Of a stretch of DNA of 16,116 nt, positions 1 through 6,641 are shown in pieces. Each line of letters starts with the position of its first letter. The first letter of the stretch is position 1. Made by a program: the position numbers and the translations under genes. The stretch is from an uncultured Fidelibacterota bacterium. GTDB lineage: Bacteria; Marinisomatota; Marinisomatia; Marinisomatales; UBA1611. Below the pieces are notes generated by a model. That model was not told where the DNA came from, searched no databases, and saw only the letters and a list, made by a program, of their open reading frames with translations. The DNA lies in contig CAJWHU010000019.1 of NCBI GenBank assembly GCA_913041325.1, positions 1 through 16,116 on the forward strand, in the 5' to 3' direction.

Positions 1-123
1 GGGAATCATAGTTGCGGGCCAGGAAGGACTTACGATTATTTAAAGAAAAACATACCAAAATCAAAGCATATAAGATGTTATTTTTCTTATAAACATTGGT
101 TAAAAGATTATAAAAATGGATAA
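1..123 (+). CDS. 3' end of an upstream gene, possibly a glycoside hydrolase family 2 protein (partial)
   Basis: Frame 1 is open from the window edge for 40 codons and stops with TAA at 121-123, eight bases before hemE. The visible tail begins GNHSCGPG and is followed by an aromatic/basic segment. A G-N-x-SCGP-G element about 30 residues from the C terminus resembles the end of GH2 beta-galactosidase-type proteins (from memory, a GLGxxSCGP motif followed by a Tyr and a final beta strand). That is the only functional hint. A shorter reading in frame 2 stops at 41-43 and cannot be excluded. If frame 1 is right, the gene is closely coupled to hemE but unrelated to heme synthesis. Assignment is weak. 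Confidence 0.35.
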   Translation, partial: GNHSCGPGRTYDYLKKNIPKSKHIRCYFSYKHWLKDYKNG

Positions 124-131
124 GGTTTCAG

Positions 132-1163
132 ATGAATGCAAAATTTAAAAACGCAGTAATGGGAATTCCTCAAGATGTGCCACCCATATGGTTTATGAGA
201 CAGGCTGGGAGATATCACTCCCATTATCAAAACCTAAGGAAAAAGCACACCTTTGAAGAATTATGCAAAAATCCAGAATTATCAGCAGAAGTAGCATGTG
301 GGCCAATGTTAGATTTTGATTATGATGTTGCTATTTTATTTAGTGATATTCTCTTCCCGCTTGAGCTATTCGGGCTCGACCTTAGCTATAAGCCTGGTCC
401 AACCTTTGGTAATTTTTTGGTACGGGGAGACGAAAAAAAACACATTAGTAATCAACAAATAATAGACTTTTTATCGTTCCAAGTTGATGCCCTACGATTG
501 ACAAGAAATTATCTTCATGAAAATAAAAGCCTCGTTGGTTTTGTTGGCGGGCCATGGACTATCCTGTCCTATGGCATGGATATTAAACAGAGAGACAGCT
601 TTCATTTTTCAAATGACAAAGTTTTTATCGAACAAATTCTGTATGAAAAGATAGTACCGATCATAAGAAAAAATATAGAGCTGCAACTAAACTCAGGAGC
701 TGAGATTGTATACATATTTGATACCAATAGCAAACAGCTCAATGAAAAATATTATCTTAATACATATTTAGAGACGCTGAAAAATGAACTGTTTTTCACA
801 TTTAAAAAAAAGTTAGCCTATTTTTCAAAAAATCGCAGCTTCTACATGCAAGAGGTTTCAAAGATAAGTGACCTCCAACTTGCAGGTGTAGTATATTCAA
901 TTGAGAATGGTCTAAGTGAATTTTTAAGATCAAGGGGAAACTTTTTTGTACAGGGCAATTTCTCACCACAGTCAATTTTAAAACCGCATGATTATTATAT
1001 TGACGATTTTAAATTATTTGTAAATAAAATTAAAAAACTAAGCGTTCAGCAAAGATCTGGTTGGATATGTAGTCTTAATCATGGTGTTTTACCAAAAACA
1101 CCTGAAAAAAACGTGAGGCACTTTATAACAAATATTAGAGAAGAATTATCGAGCAATGGCTGA
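132..1163 (+). CDS. hemE: Uroporphyrinogen III decarboxylase
   Basis: Cytosolic enzyme that removes four acetate carboxyls from uroporphyrinogen III to give coproporphyrinogen III. At 343 aa it has the usual family length. The N-terminal signature PPIWFMRQAGRY is at residues 17-28, the catalytic Asp is in LFSDIL (Asp72, equivalent to human Asp86), GFVGGPWT lies mid-protein, and the C-terminal SLNHGVLPKTP contains the conserved His317. The stretch IFDTNSKQL differs from the usual IFDSWAG-type loop, so the protein is divergent, but the core residues are present. A weak AAGG lies about 6 bases before the ATG. It is the first gene of a five-gene heme operon; hemH follows after two bases. Any operon promoter lies upstream of or inside the preceding gene. 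Confidence 0.95.
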   Translation: MNAKFKNAVMGIPQDVPPIWFMRQAGRYHSHYQNLRKKHTFEELCKNPELSAEVACGPMLDFDYDVAILFSDILFPLELFGLDLSYKPGPTFGNFLVRGDEKKHISNQQIIDFLSFQVDALRLTRNYLHENKSLVGFVGGPWTILSYGMDIKQRDSFHFSNDKVFIEQILYEKIVPIIRKNIELQLNSGAEIVYIFDTNSKQLNEKYYLNTYLETLKNELFFTFKKKLAYFSKNRSFYMQEVSKISDLQLAGVVYSIENGLSEFLRSRGNFFVQGNFSPQSILKPHDYYIDDFKLFVNKIKKLSVQQRSGWICSLNHGVLPKTPEKNVRHFITNIREELSSNG

Positions 1164-1165
1164 TT

Positions 1166-2167
1166 ATGAAAGAATTTGATCAAAATTATTCGAAAAAAAT
1201 TGGTATTCTTATCACCAATCTGGGCACCCCAGACAATCCAGACAAAAAAAGTCTAAGGAGGTATTTAAAACAATTCTTATCCGATAGGAGGGTAGTTGAT
1301 TATAACCCAATACTTTGGAAGATAATATTATACGGCATCATACTAAACATCAGACCTAAAAGGTCAGCAAAATTATACAAATCAATATGGACCGAACATG
1401 GTTCACCATTGCTAAAAAATATGAATGATATAGTTCATGGTTTGGATAGCATGTTTGAAGATGAAAACATCATGATCGAACTTGGTATGCGCTATGGTAA
1501 TCCATCAATTGAAAGTGCACTCGAAAAGTTCAAGACAAACAACATACTAAAAATATTAGTGCTACCGCTCTACCCTCAAGCTGGATCACCAACAAATTCC
1601 AGCACGCTTGATGAGCTATCAAGTGTTTTTTCAAGATGGCCCTGGGTGCCAAATCTCCGCTTTATCAACGGTTACCATGATAGGGAGGATTATATTCTGG
1701 CCTTGTGCAACACTATTGAATCATCAGTAGATGATACAGAAGAAATAGAAAAAATTATTTTCAGCTTTCATGGCATGCCCTTTCGATATCTAAAAGATGG
1801 AGATCCATATTATTGCTTTTGTCATAAAACAGCCAGGTTAGTGGCAGAAAAACTACAATTGGAGGACTATCAGCATTGTCTTGCTTTTCAATCAAGGTTC
1901 GGAAGAGAGGAGTGGCTCAAGCCATACATCGATGATGAAATAGTGAAGTTTGCAAAGGAAGGAGTAAAGAGGCTACACATTATATCGCCAGGCTTTAGTG
2001 TAGATTGTTTAGAAACTCTTGAGGAGATCAAAATCGGATACAGCGAGCTATTTGAGGAGAATGGCGGCGACGAGCTTGTTTATATTCCCTGTCTGAACAA
2101 TAGTGAGGAACATATTAAATTAATTAAAAATATACTGGATGATAACTTAGATGGATGGTTATCATGA
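1166..2167 (+). CDS. hemH: Ferrochelatase
   Basis: Inserts Fe2+ into a porphyrin in the last step of heme synthesis; membrane-associated or cytosolic in bacteria. At 333 aa it is typical of the non-fused bacterial form. Visible motifs are ITNLGTP at 16-22, LYPQ with a Ser/Thr-rich segment at about 135-147, SFHGMPFRYLKDGDPY at 200-215 with the metal-site His202, and SPGFSVDCLETLEEI at 274-288 with the conserved Glu283. There is no C-terminal cysteine cluster for a 2Fe-2S centre. With hemF and hemJ next door the substrate is most likely protoporphyrin IX rather than coproporphyrin III (inference from context). It starts two bases after the hemE stop, and its TGA overlaps the probable hemF ATG as ATGA. 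Confidence 0.95.
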   Translation: MKEFDQNYSKKIGILITNLGTPDNPDKKSLRRYLKQFLSDRRVVDYNPILWKIILYGIILNIRPKRSAKLYKSIWTEHGSPLLKNMNDIVHGLDSMFEDENIMIELGMRYGNPSIESALEKFKTNNILKILVLPLYPQAGSPTNSSTLDELSSVFSRWPWVPNLRFINGYHDREDYILALCNTIESSVDDTEEIEKIIFSFHGMPFRYLKDGDPYYCFCHKTARLVAEKLQLEDYQHCLAFQSRFGREEWLKPYIDDEIVKFAKEGVKRLHIISPGFSVDCLETLEEIKIGYSELFEENGGDELVYIPCLNNSEEHIKLIKNILDDNLDGWLS

Positions 2168-2961
2168 AAAAAAGAGCACAAGCCTGGTTTAAAGAGCTAA
2201 GAGGTAAATTGATTGACACGATTGAAAACCATGATACCGGATCCTTTTATGAAAAAAAATGGGACCACTCCGGTGAAGGTGGAGGCCTAATGAGTGTGTT
2301 AGAGGGCAGCATCATAGAGAAAGGTGGGGTCAATATTTCAACAGTATCTGGTGAATTCTCTGAAACAATGCAAAAAAGAATTCCAGGTGCAGAGAAAGAC
2401 CCCTCCTACTGGGCAACAGGCATCAGTGTGGTTCTTCATCCGAAAAATCCTAATATACCTTCAATGCATTTTAACACCCGATTTTTATCAACCACACAAT
2501 CATGGTTTGGGGGAGGAATGGATATAACTCCTTGTTTAGAGTTTGGCACTGAGGAAAAAGAATTCCATGAATCTTTGAGATCAATGTGTGATAAACATAA
2601 CCTGGACTATTATCCCAAGTATAAAAAATGGTGTGATGATTATTTTTTTCTAAAACATAGAAACGAACCTAGAGGCATTGGGGGCATATTTTTTGATTAT
2701 TTAAACTCCGATAATCAAGATGCTGATTTTCTTTATGTGAAAGATGTTGGTATGTTTTTTGAAGATTATGTAAATAAAATTATATCCTCGCATAAAAAAA
2801 TGAGTTGGACCGAATCCGATAAAGAACGACAGCTTATAAAAAGAGGTAGATACGTAGAATTTAACCTATTGTACGATAGGGGCACCAAGTTTGGTTTAGA
2901 AACGGGAGGCAACACTGAGGCTATACTGATGTCACTACCACCTCTTGCAAAATGGAAGTAG
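2164..2961 (+). CDS. hemF: Oxygen-dependent coproporphyrinogen III oxidase
   Basis: Aerobic oxidase that decarboxylates two propionates of coproporphyrinogen III to vinyl groups, giving protoporphyrinogen IX. Conserved blocks are GGVNIST at 54-60, ATGISVVLHPKNP at 84-96, the MHFNTR/SWFGGGMDITP core at 101-123, KHRNEPRGIGGIFFDYL at 164-180 and RGRYVEFNLLYDRGTKFGL at 227-245. I prefer the ATG at 2164 (265 aa) because it forms an ATGA overlap with the hemH stop; an in-frame ATG at 2155 would add three residues. The protein ends at LPPLAKWK, lacking the roughly 30-residue tail of the E. coli type. Rickettsial HemF, as I recall it, ends at the same place, so this is probably a natural short form and not a frameshift. 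The gene implies growth with oxygen. Confidence 0.95.
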   Translation: MKKRAQAWFKELRGKLIDTIENHDTGSFYEKKWDHSGEGGGLMSVLEGSIIEKGGVNISTVSGEFSETMQKRIPGAEKDPSYWATGISVVLHPKNPNIPSMHFNTRFLSTTQSWFGGGMDITPCLEFGTEEKEFHESLRSMCDKHNLDYYPKYKKWCDDYFFLKHRNEPRGIGGIFFDYLNSDNQDADFLYVKDVGMFFEDYVNKIISSHKKMSWTESDKERQLIKRGRYVEFNLLYDRGTKFGLETGGNTEAILMSLPPLAKWK

Positions 2962-2964
2962 ATT

Positions 2965-3396
2965 GTGGGAAATATCTATCTCTGGGTAAAAGTTTTTCAT
3001 GTTGCATTTGTGGTTGCTTGGATGGCAGGTCTTTTATATCTGCCCAGAATATTTGTGTACCATTCAATGCAGAAAACATCGAGTAATGCATCAGTAGTTT
3101 TTAAGACTATGGAAAGAAGGCTCTATTATTATATTATGCACCCATCAGCTATTTTGGTGTGGATTACTGGTATATATCTAGCACATGCTCTAGGGATATA
3201 TTCTTGGCTAGTACTAAAGTTCGTTTTCGTTATACTTTTGACTTTATATCACTTAAACCTATCCAGGCATCTAAAAAGTTTTGCTAGAGATTCAAATGTT
3301 AAGACATCTAAATATTATCGCGTTATTAATGAGGTGCCTTTTTTAATAATGTTTTTCATTCTCATTCTTGTAATTATAAAACCAGAACTATCTTGA
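2965..3396 (+). CDS. hemJ: Protoporphyrinogen IX oxidase, HemJ type
   Basis: Small integral membrane oxidase that converts protoporphyrinogen IX to protoporphyrin IX, replacing HemG or HemY. At 143 aa it has about four hydrophobic helices. The N-terminal signature is KVFHVAFVVAWMAGLLYLPR with His12. MERRLYYYIMHP follows at about 48-59 and LVLKFVFV, with the conserved Lys, at about 82-89; these match the His, Arg and Lys positions known to matter in HemJ. The start is GTG, three bases after the hemF stop, with no upstream in-frame ATG available. No HemG or HemY is present in the window, so this fills the penultimate step between hemF and hemH. Confidence 0.92.
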   Translation: MGNIYLWVKVFHVAFVVAWMAGLLYLPRIFVYHSMQKTSSNASVVFKTMERRLYYYIMHPSAILVWITGIYLAHALGIYSWLVLKFVFVILLTLYHLNLSRHLKSFARDSNVKTSKYYRVINEVPFLIMFFILILVIIKPELS

Positions 3397-3403
3397 GGCT
3401 AAA

Positions 3404-4405
3404 ATGACTTATCCGACACGAAAATTTCCATTGACCAGATTACGAAGGTCTAGAATGAAAGAGTTTTCAAGAAAAATGATTTCTGAACATGTTTTGACGG
3501 TAGATGATATTATCTGGCCGGTATTTTTGGTTGAGGGAACTAATAATTTGGAGAATATAGATGCGATGCCAAATGTACATCGTTACTCCATAGACGTTTT
3601 GTTGGGTACACTAGAGGATCTTATCAACTTAGGTTTAAACTCAGTTGCACTTTTTCCATACATTGAACATGAGCTCAAAGACCAAGACGGGTCACTAGCA
3701 TGCGATCCAGATAATTTAGTTTGCAGGGCAATAAAAGCAATAAAAAATGAATACCCTCAACTCGGTATAATATGTGATATTGCCCTTGATCCTTTCACAA
3801 TCCATGGCCATGATGGCATCATTACTAATGGTGATATTGACAATGATTTAACATTGCAGAAATTGAACACACAGGCCTTGGTATATGCAGACGCTGGTTG
3901 CGATATATTAGCGCCATCAGATATGATGGATGGCAGAGTAGGGTCAATGAGAAATTCTCTAGAAGAAAATGGTTTTAAAGATACAATGATAATGTCTTAC
4001 GCAGCAAAATATGCTTCATCTTTCTATGGACCATTTCGCAATGCTATAGGCTCAGGAAAACTCGTCGAACCTAAAAATAAAAAATCTTACCAACTAGATT
4101 TTGCCAACTCGAATGAGGCTATGCATGAGATTGCGATGGATATTGCTGAGGGGGCCGATATGATAATGGTTAAGCCTGGTTTACCGTACCTAGATATTGT
4201 GAACAGGGCAAAAAGCGAATTTAAAATTCCAACCCTTGTTTATCAGGTTTCAGGGGAATACTCGATGCTGTGGTCTGCTATAAAGAGTGGTATCCTAAAC
4301 GAAGAAGACTCTATACTTGAGCCGATGCTCTGCTTCAAAAGAGCTGGTGCAGACGCAATCTTTACATACTTTGCACCATACCTGCTTAAAAAGTTAAACG
4401 AATGA
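3404..4405 (+). CDS. hemB: Delta-aminolevulinic acid dehydratase (porphobilinogen synthase)
   Basis: Condenses two 5-aminolevulinate molecules to porphobilinogen, an early step of heme synthesis. At 333 aa it has the usual length. The N terminus FPLTRLRRSR is typical. Two active-site lysines are visible: Lys202 in SYAAKYASSFYGPFR and the Schiff-base Lys257 in MIMVKPGLPYLD. The metal segment CDIALDPFTIHGHDG (124-138) has Asp and Ala where zinc enzymes carry cysteines, so this is the Mg-dependent, Asp-rich type. It starts seven bases after hemJ behind a GAGG ribosome site. It closes the heme operon; hemA/hemL, hemC and hemD are not in the window. Confidence 0.96.
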   Translation: MTYPTRKFPLTRLRRSRMKEFSRKMISEHVLTVDDIIWPVFLVEGTNNLENIDAMPNVHRYSIDVLLGTLEDLINLGLNSVALFPYIEHELKDQDGSLACDPDNLVCRAIKAIKNEYPQLGIICDIALDPFTIHGHDGIITNGDIDNDLTLQKLNTQALVYADAGCDILAPSDMMDGRVGSMRNSLEENGFKDTMIMSYAAKYASSFYGPFRNAIGSGKLVEPKNKKSYQLDFANSNEAMHEIAMDIAEGADMIMVKPGLPYLDIVNRAKSEFKIPTLVYQVSGEYSMLWSAIKSGILNEEDSILEPMLCFKRAGADAIFTYFAPYLLKKLNE

Positions 4406-4407
4406 AC

Positions 4408-4439
4408 TTGACTTATCGCGTGTAGAAAGATGCTATTTA
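4408..4439 (+). promoter_or_regulatory. Candidate promoter for the 4495 gene
   Basis: TTGACT at 4408-4413 matches TTGACA in five of six bases. A weak -10 follows, either TGCTAT at 4431-4436 (17-base spacer) or a TG-extended TATTTA at 4434-4439. Transcription would then start at about 4443-4448, on the palindrome at 4444-4458. This fits repression of the small gene pair by a factor bound over the start site. The -10 is poor, so this is a moderate guess. Confidence 0.35.
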
Positions 4440-4443
4440 GTAT

Positions 4444-4458
4444 TGAGAATTAGTCTCA
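4444..4458. promoter_or_regulatory. Fur-box-like 7-1-7 operator, site 1
   Basis: The 15-mer TGAGAATTAGTCTCA is an inverted repeat (TGAGA, five bases, TCTCA). It fits a 7-1-7 consensus TGAGACTnAGTCTCA with one mismatch and also resembles the classic Fur box TGATAATnATTATCA. It lies 36 bases upstream of the 4495 ATG and just downstream of a possible -10. A second copy with one mismatch to the same consensus heads the hmu operon at 13168-13182. Fur-family binding is an inference; no Fur gene is in the window, and another regulator with a similar operator could be responsible. Confidence 0.6.
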
Positions 4459-4494
4459 TTAGCATTATTTTATGCTAGCTAAAAAAGGAAAATT

Positions 4495-4794
4495 ATGTTA
4501 CAGTTGTACAATGTTGAGCCTATTTCAATTTCCTTCCTTGAATCAGATCGGAAAATAATGATTGAGTTTTGTAATGTGAAAATGAATATGAACCCATGTC
4601 AGTTTAAATTATTTAACCGTTACCTGACTAGACTCCAAAGAGGGATAGATGCGAAAACGGAGTTTGTAGAAATGCAGATGGTGAAAGACAGTTTAAAAAT
4701 AAAAATAGCCTTGGAAGATTTTCTTAAGCTAGTTAATGGAGTCGAGACTGCACTGATAAATAAATTTGGTTACAAGCCCAGTATGAAAAATTAG
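4495..4794 (+). CDS. Conserved-looking small protein of unknown function, probably iron/heme regulated
   Basis: I do not recognise this 99-aa protein. It has no signal peptide or membrane segment and looks cytosolic. It has an amphipathic strand-rich start (ISISFLESDRKIMIEF), a Met/Asn/Cys stretch (NVKMNMNPCQF, with Cys26 and Cys35 nearby), and a helical region LFNRYLTRLQRG ending in DFLKLVNGVETALINKFGYKP. A strong ribosome site, AAGGA, sits six bases before the ATG. It is preceded by the Fur-like operator at 4444-4458 and followed one base later by the lipoprotein gene, so the two are almost certainly one transcript. The shared operator with the hmu operon suggests a role in iron or heme handling. 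That is inference only. Confidence 0.75.
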   Translation: MLQLYNVEPISISFLESDRKIMIEFCNVKMNMNPCQFKLFNRYLTRLQRGIDAKTEFVEMQMVKDSLKIKIALEDFLKLVNGVETALINKFGYKPSMKN

Positions 4795-4795
4795 A

Positions 4796-5227
4796 ATGAT
4801 CCGAGCTTCGGCCCTCATTTTAGCTCTTTGCACAATATCGTGTGATTTAAATCATTCACTGACTGAAAGGGAAATTTTTCAACAAAAATTTAGTGCATTT
4901 AAAATATTAAGCGACAATCATGATCATCTTCATATCATGATGGGAGAACATGAGGGCAACCGTCAAGAGGCTTTCACCAATTTTAGCACATCAATAATGA
5001 ACGAAGATAATCCTGAGCTAACCCCTGTACATGCAGCACTGAAAAGAATAGAAAATGTAAACAATGACAGCCTACTTGTTAGGAGGCTAGATGCTCTGGT
5101 TGACTATTACCAGTCTGGATTATCAATACAGCTCGAAGCTATGTTCAAGAGTTATGGGTATTACGGTCAGTTTGATAACAATTCAGCCATTTCTATTTAT
5201 GATAGTTTGGCAATGGGAGAAGACTAA
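4796..5227 (+). CDS. Small secreted lipoprotein with His/Met-rich patch, unknown function
   Basis: This 143-aa protein begins with a short hydrophobic signal ending in a lipobox, TISC, so Cys16 is the likely lipidated residue and the protein sits on a membrane facing the periplasm or the outside. After a polar helix comes a dense cluster of potential metal or heme ligands: His42, His44, His46, Met48, Met49 and His52 (NHDHLHIMMGEHEGN). The rest looks helical and acidic, with several Tyr near the C terminus. No family is recognised. The ATG is one base after the preceding stop, and the pair is presumably under the Fur-like operator at 4444-4458. A heme or metal relay is a reasonable hypothesis, not shown. 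Its TAA overlaps the convergent ferritin-like stop within CTAA. Confidence 0.75.
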   Translation: MIRASALILALCTISCDLNHSLTEREIFQQKFSAFKILSDNHDHLHIMMGEHEGNRQEAFTNFSTSIMNEDNPELTPVHAALKRIENVNNDSLLVRRLDALVDYYQSGLSIQLEAMFKSYGYYGQFDNNSAISIYDSLAMGED

Positions 5228-5649
5228 AAATTATCTCTTAGCATTTTTCGTAGTTCAGACTCATGCATTTCTTCTTCTGCAATCTGGGAGCGAGCAAATT
5301 CTTCTAACATTATAGATTCTCCTTCCACGCTCTTTAATAGCTTATAATAGCTTTTAACAGCTCCACTCTCATGCTCCAAACATTCATTTAAAATGTCCTC
5401 TGTAGAGTGTTTGTGCGTTTCAAGTAAATCACCAATTTTTAAAGTAGGATGTTCCCCGAGACTTGTTATGTGTTCACCAACTAATTCTGCATGGGTTAGG
5501 GATTCTTGAGCTTGTTCTCTTAACCATTGTACAATTGAAATGCGATATGGTCCCTGAACCATGAAAGCGTAATGTGTGTATTTTACAACCCCAGCTAGTT
5601 CAAGTTCCAGTATTTGGTTAAGCGATTTTAAGACTTTATCTTTTTCCAC
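5224..5649 (-). CDS. Bacterioferritin-like (ferritin-like diiron) protein
   Basis: A four-helix ferritin-like protein of 141 aa, a little shorter than classical bacterioferritin (about 158). Likely role: ferroxidase activity and iron storage or buffering. Helix A has LNQILELELAGVVKYTHY with Glu17 as a diiron candidate. Helix B has AQESLTHAE (Glu49, His53), helix C has EHESGA (Glu92/Glu94), and helix D has AEEEMHESEL (Glu126, His129). The heme-ligating Met of true bacterioferritin is not at its usual place, and Glu49 to His53 is one residue longer than the usual ExxH. The start is GTG with AAAGGA about nine bases upstream. It is transcribed toward the small lipoprotein gene and divergently from the TetR gene. 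Confidence 0.85.
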   Translation of the reverse strand: MEKDKVLKSLNQILELELAGVVKYTHYAFMVQGPYRISIVQWLREQAQESLTHAELVGEHITSLGEHPTLKIGDLLETHKHSTEDILNECLEHESGAVKSYYKLLKSVEGESIMLEEFARSQIAEEEMHESELRKMLRDNF

Positions 5650-5685
5650 GGGAATATCCTTTTGTATGTTATAGCATTAAATATT

Positions 5686-5713
5686 TTGTTAAAAAATTGC
5701 AATACAATATAAT
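5686..5713 (+). promoter_or_regulatory. Candidate promoter for the TetR-type regulator
   Basis: TTGTTA at 5686-5691 is followed after 16 bases by a perfect TATAAT at 5708-5713, which would give a leader of about 80 bases before the ATG at 5801. The 151-base divergent spacer (5650-5800) is very AT-rich, so a chance match is possible. No strong operator-like palindrome was found in the spacer. Confidence 0.4.
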
Positions 5714-5800
5714 TAAATTCTGACTAGTTATTCAAAATATACCCTGATAATTATAAACACATCTTAGGTTGTATAAAAAATTGACAAACTATATCTAAAC

Positions 5801-6397
5801 ATGACTATTTCGAAAAGACAATTAGAGGAGAGGAAAATGCGGCAAGAACGCATTCTCCTTGGCGCACTGACTGTTTTTAAGGCTAAAGGTTTAGAAGGTG
5901 CTACCATGGATGAAATTGCAAATGAATCTGGGTTTGGGAAAGCAACCTTGTATTACTACTTTAAGTCCAAAGAGGAAGTTTTTTCAGCTATTCTCAAAGA
6001 AGGGTGGGAGGAGATATGGCACTCCCTCGAGCCCATAATTGCTGAACAAGATTCACCAAGGAGAACCTTTGTCAATGTGTTAATAAAGATAGCTGAGAAT
6101 GCTCAGTCACGGCCTGGACTTTTTGAGTTTTTATTTAATGTACCAAAAGCGATCAAGTTAGATGAACAACCTTGGAAAGATTACCAACTTCGTCTGTACA
6201 CTGTCCTTCAAGAATTGTTGGAAGATGGTGTAAGAAAAGGTGAATTTCCAAAGGTTCAGCCTCAATTAATGTTCAAAGCTTTAGGGGGGCTATTCATGGG
6301 TCTCGTTTTTATGGGTGACCGAAAAAAACCTGTAACGTATAAAGAAGTTGAGAGTCTATTAAATGAACTTATCACCGATCCAAATCTTCAAAACTGA
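5801..6397 (+). CDS. TetR/AcrR-family transcriptional regulator
   Basis: A 198-aa one-component repressor-type protein. The N-terminal DNA-binding domain carries RILLGALTVFKAKGLEGATMDEIANESGFGKATLYYYFKSKEEVF in pieces at residues 17-61, with the helix-turn-helix at about 36-55 and the TLYYYF recognition helix typical of the family. The C-terminal ligand domain is all-helical and of normal length, but the ligand cannot be read from sequence. I keep the ATG at 5801 because the basic N-terminal arm KRQLEERKMRQERIL is usual in relatives. An internal ATG at 5837 has a much better ribosome site (GAGGAG) and would lose 12 residues. It is divergent from the ferritin-like gene and 49 bases before a small membrane-protein gene, either of which it may control. 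Confidence 0.92.
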   Translation: MTISKRQLEERKMRQERILLGALTVFKAKGLEGATMDEIANESGFGKATLYYYFKSKEEVFSAILKEGWEEIWHSLEPIIAEQDSPRRTFVNVLIKIAENAQSRPGLFEFLFNVPKAIKLDEQPWKDYQLRLYTVLQELLEDGVRKGEFPKVQPQLMFKALGGLFMGLVFMGDRKKPVTYKEVESLLNELITDPNLQN

Positions 6398-6446
6398 ATT
6401 TCAGTTATTACGATTGTATACCCAAACAGTGGTGGTATAGTTTAGG

Positions 6447-6641
6447 ATGTTTATCAATTATAGACCAAAGTGGATAAAGTCCTGGGCAAAAATTTACAAG
6501 ACCGGTGGTATAAAATTATTGATGAAACAAAAAGGCTGGAAGGTTGTTTTGGTATTTTTTACTTATTATCTGATAAGAGATAGTATTTTATACATTTTGA
6601 TACCTTGGCTTGGTTTTAATCATTTCAGTTCATGCTTCTAA
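6447..6641 (+). CDS. Small single-pass membrane protein, unknown function
   Basis: A 64-aa protein with a strongly basic N-terminal half (about residues 6-32, rich in Lys/Arg and Trp) and one long hydrophobic helix at about 31-56. A charged Arg44-Asp45 pair lies within YYLIRDSILYILIP. The arrangement suggests an inner-membrane protein with its basic end in the cytoplasm. I do not recognise a named family. The gene follows the TetR regulator in the same direction with GG just before the ATG, so it may be co-transcribed or regulated by it. Its TAA overlaps the stop of the convergent DUF4149-like gene within CTAA. The composition and non-random helix make it likely to be real. Confidence 0.6.
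   Translation: MFINYRPKWIKSWAKIYKTGGIKLLMKQKGWKVVLVFFTYYLIRDSILYILIPWLGFNHFSSCF

Noticed and set aside
2941..2964. Frameshift or premature stop at the end of hemF
   Set aside because: The end matches the short rickettsial form as recalled, and hemJ begins three bases later in a normal operon arrangement.
4460..4477. TAGCAT/ATGCTA stem with six-base loop as a terminator after hemB
   Set aside because: The stem is only six AT-rich pairs, the following run is A and not T on the + strand, and it lies inside the leader of the next gene.
5721..5734. TGACTAGTTATTCA as a third operator copy or TetR operator
   Set aside because: The TGA/TCA ends are one base closer than in the other two sites and the inner bases pair poorly.
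5745..5759. TGATAATTATAAACA, similar to the enterobacterial Fur box, upstream of the TetR gene
   Set aside because: The spacer is very AT-rich, the match is imperfect, and it does not fit the consensus shared by the two better operators.
5781..5786. TTGACA as the -35 box of the TetR gene
   Set aside because: It is only 15 bases from the ATG, which would put the -10 inside the coding sequence, unless the internal start at 5837 is used.
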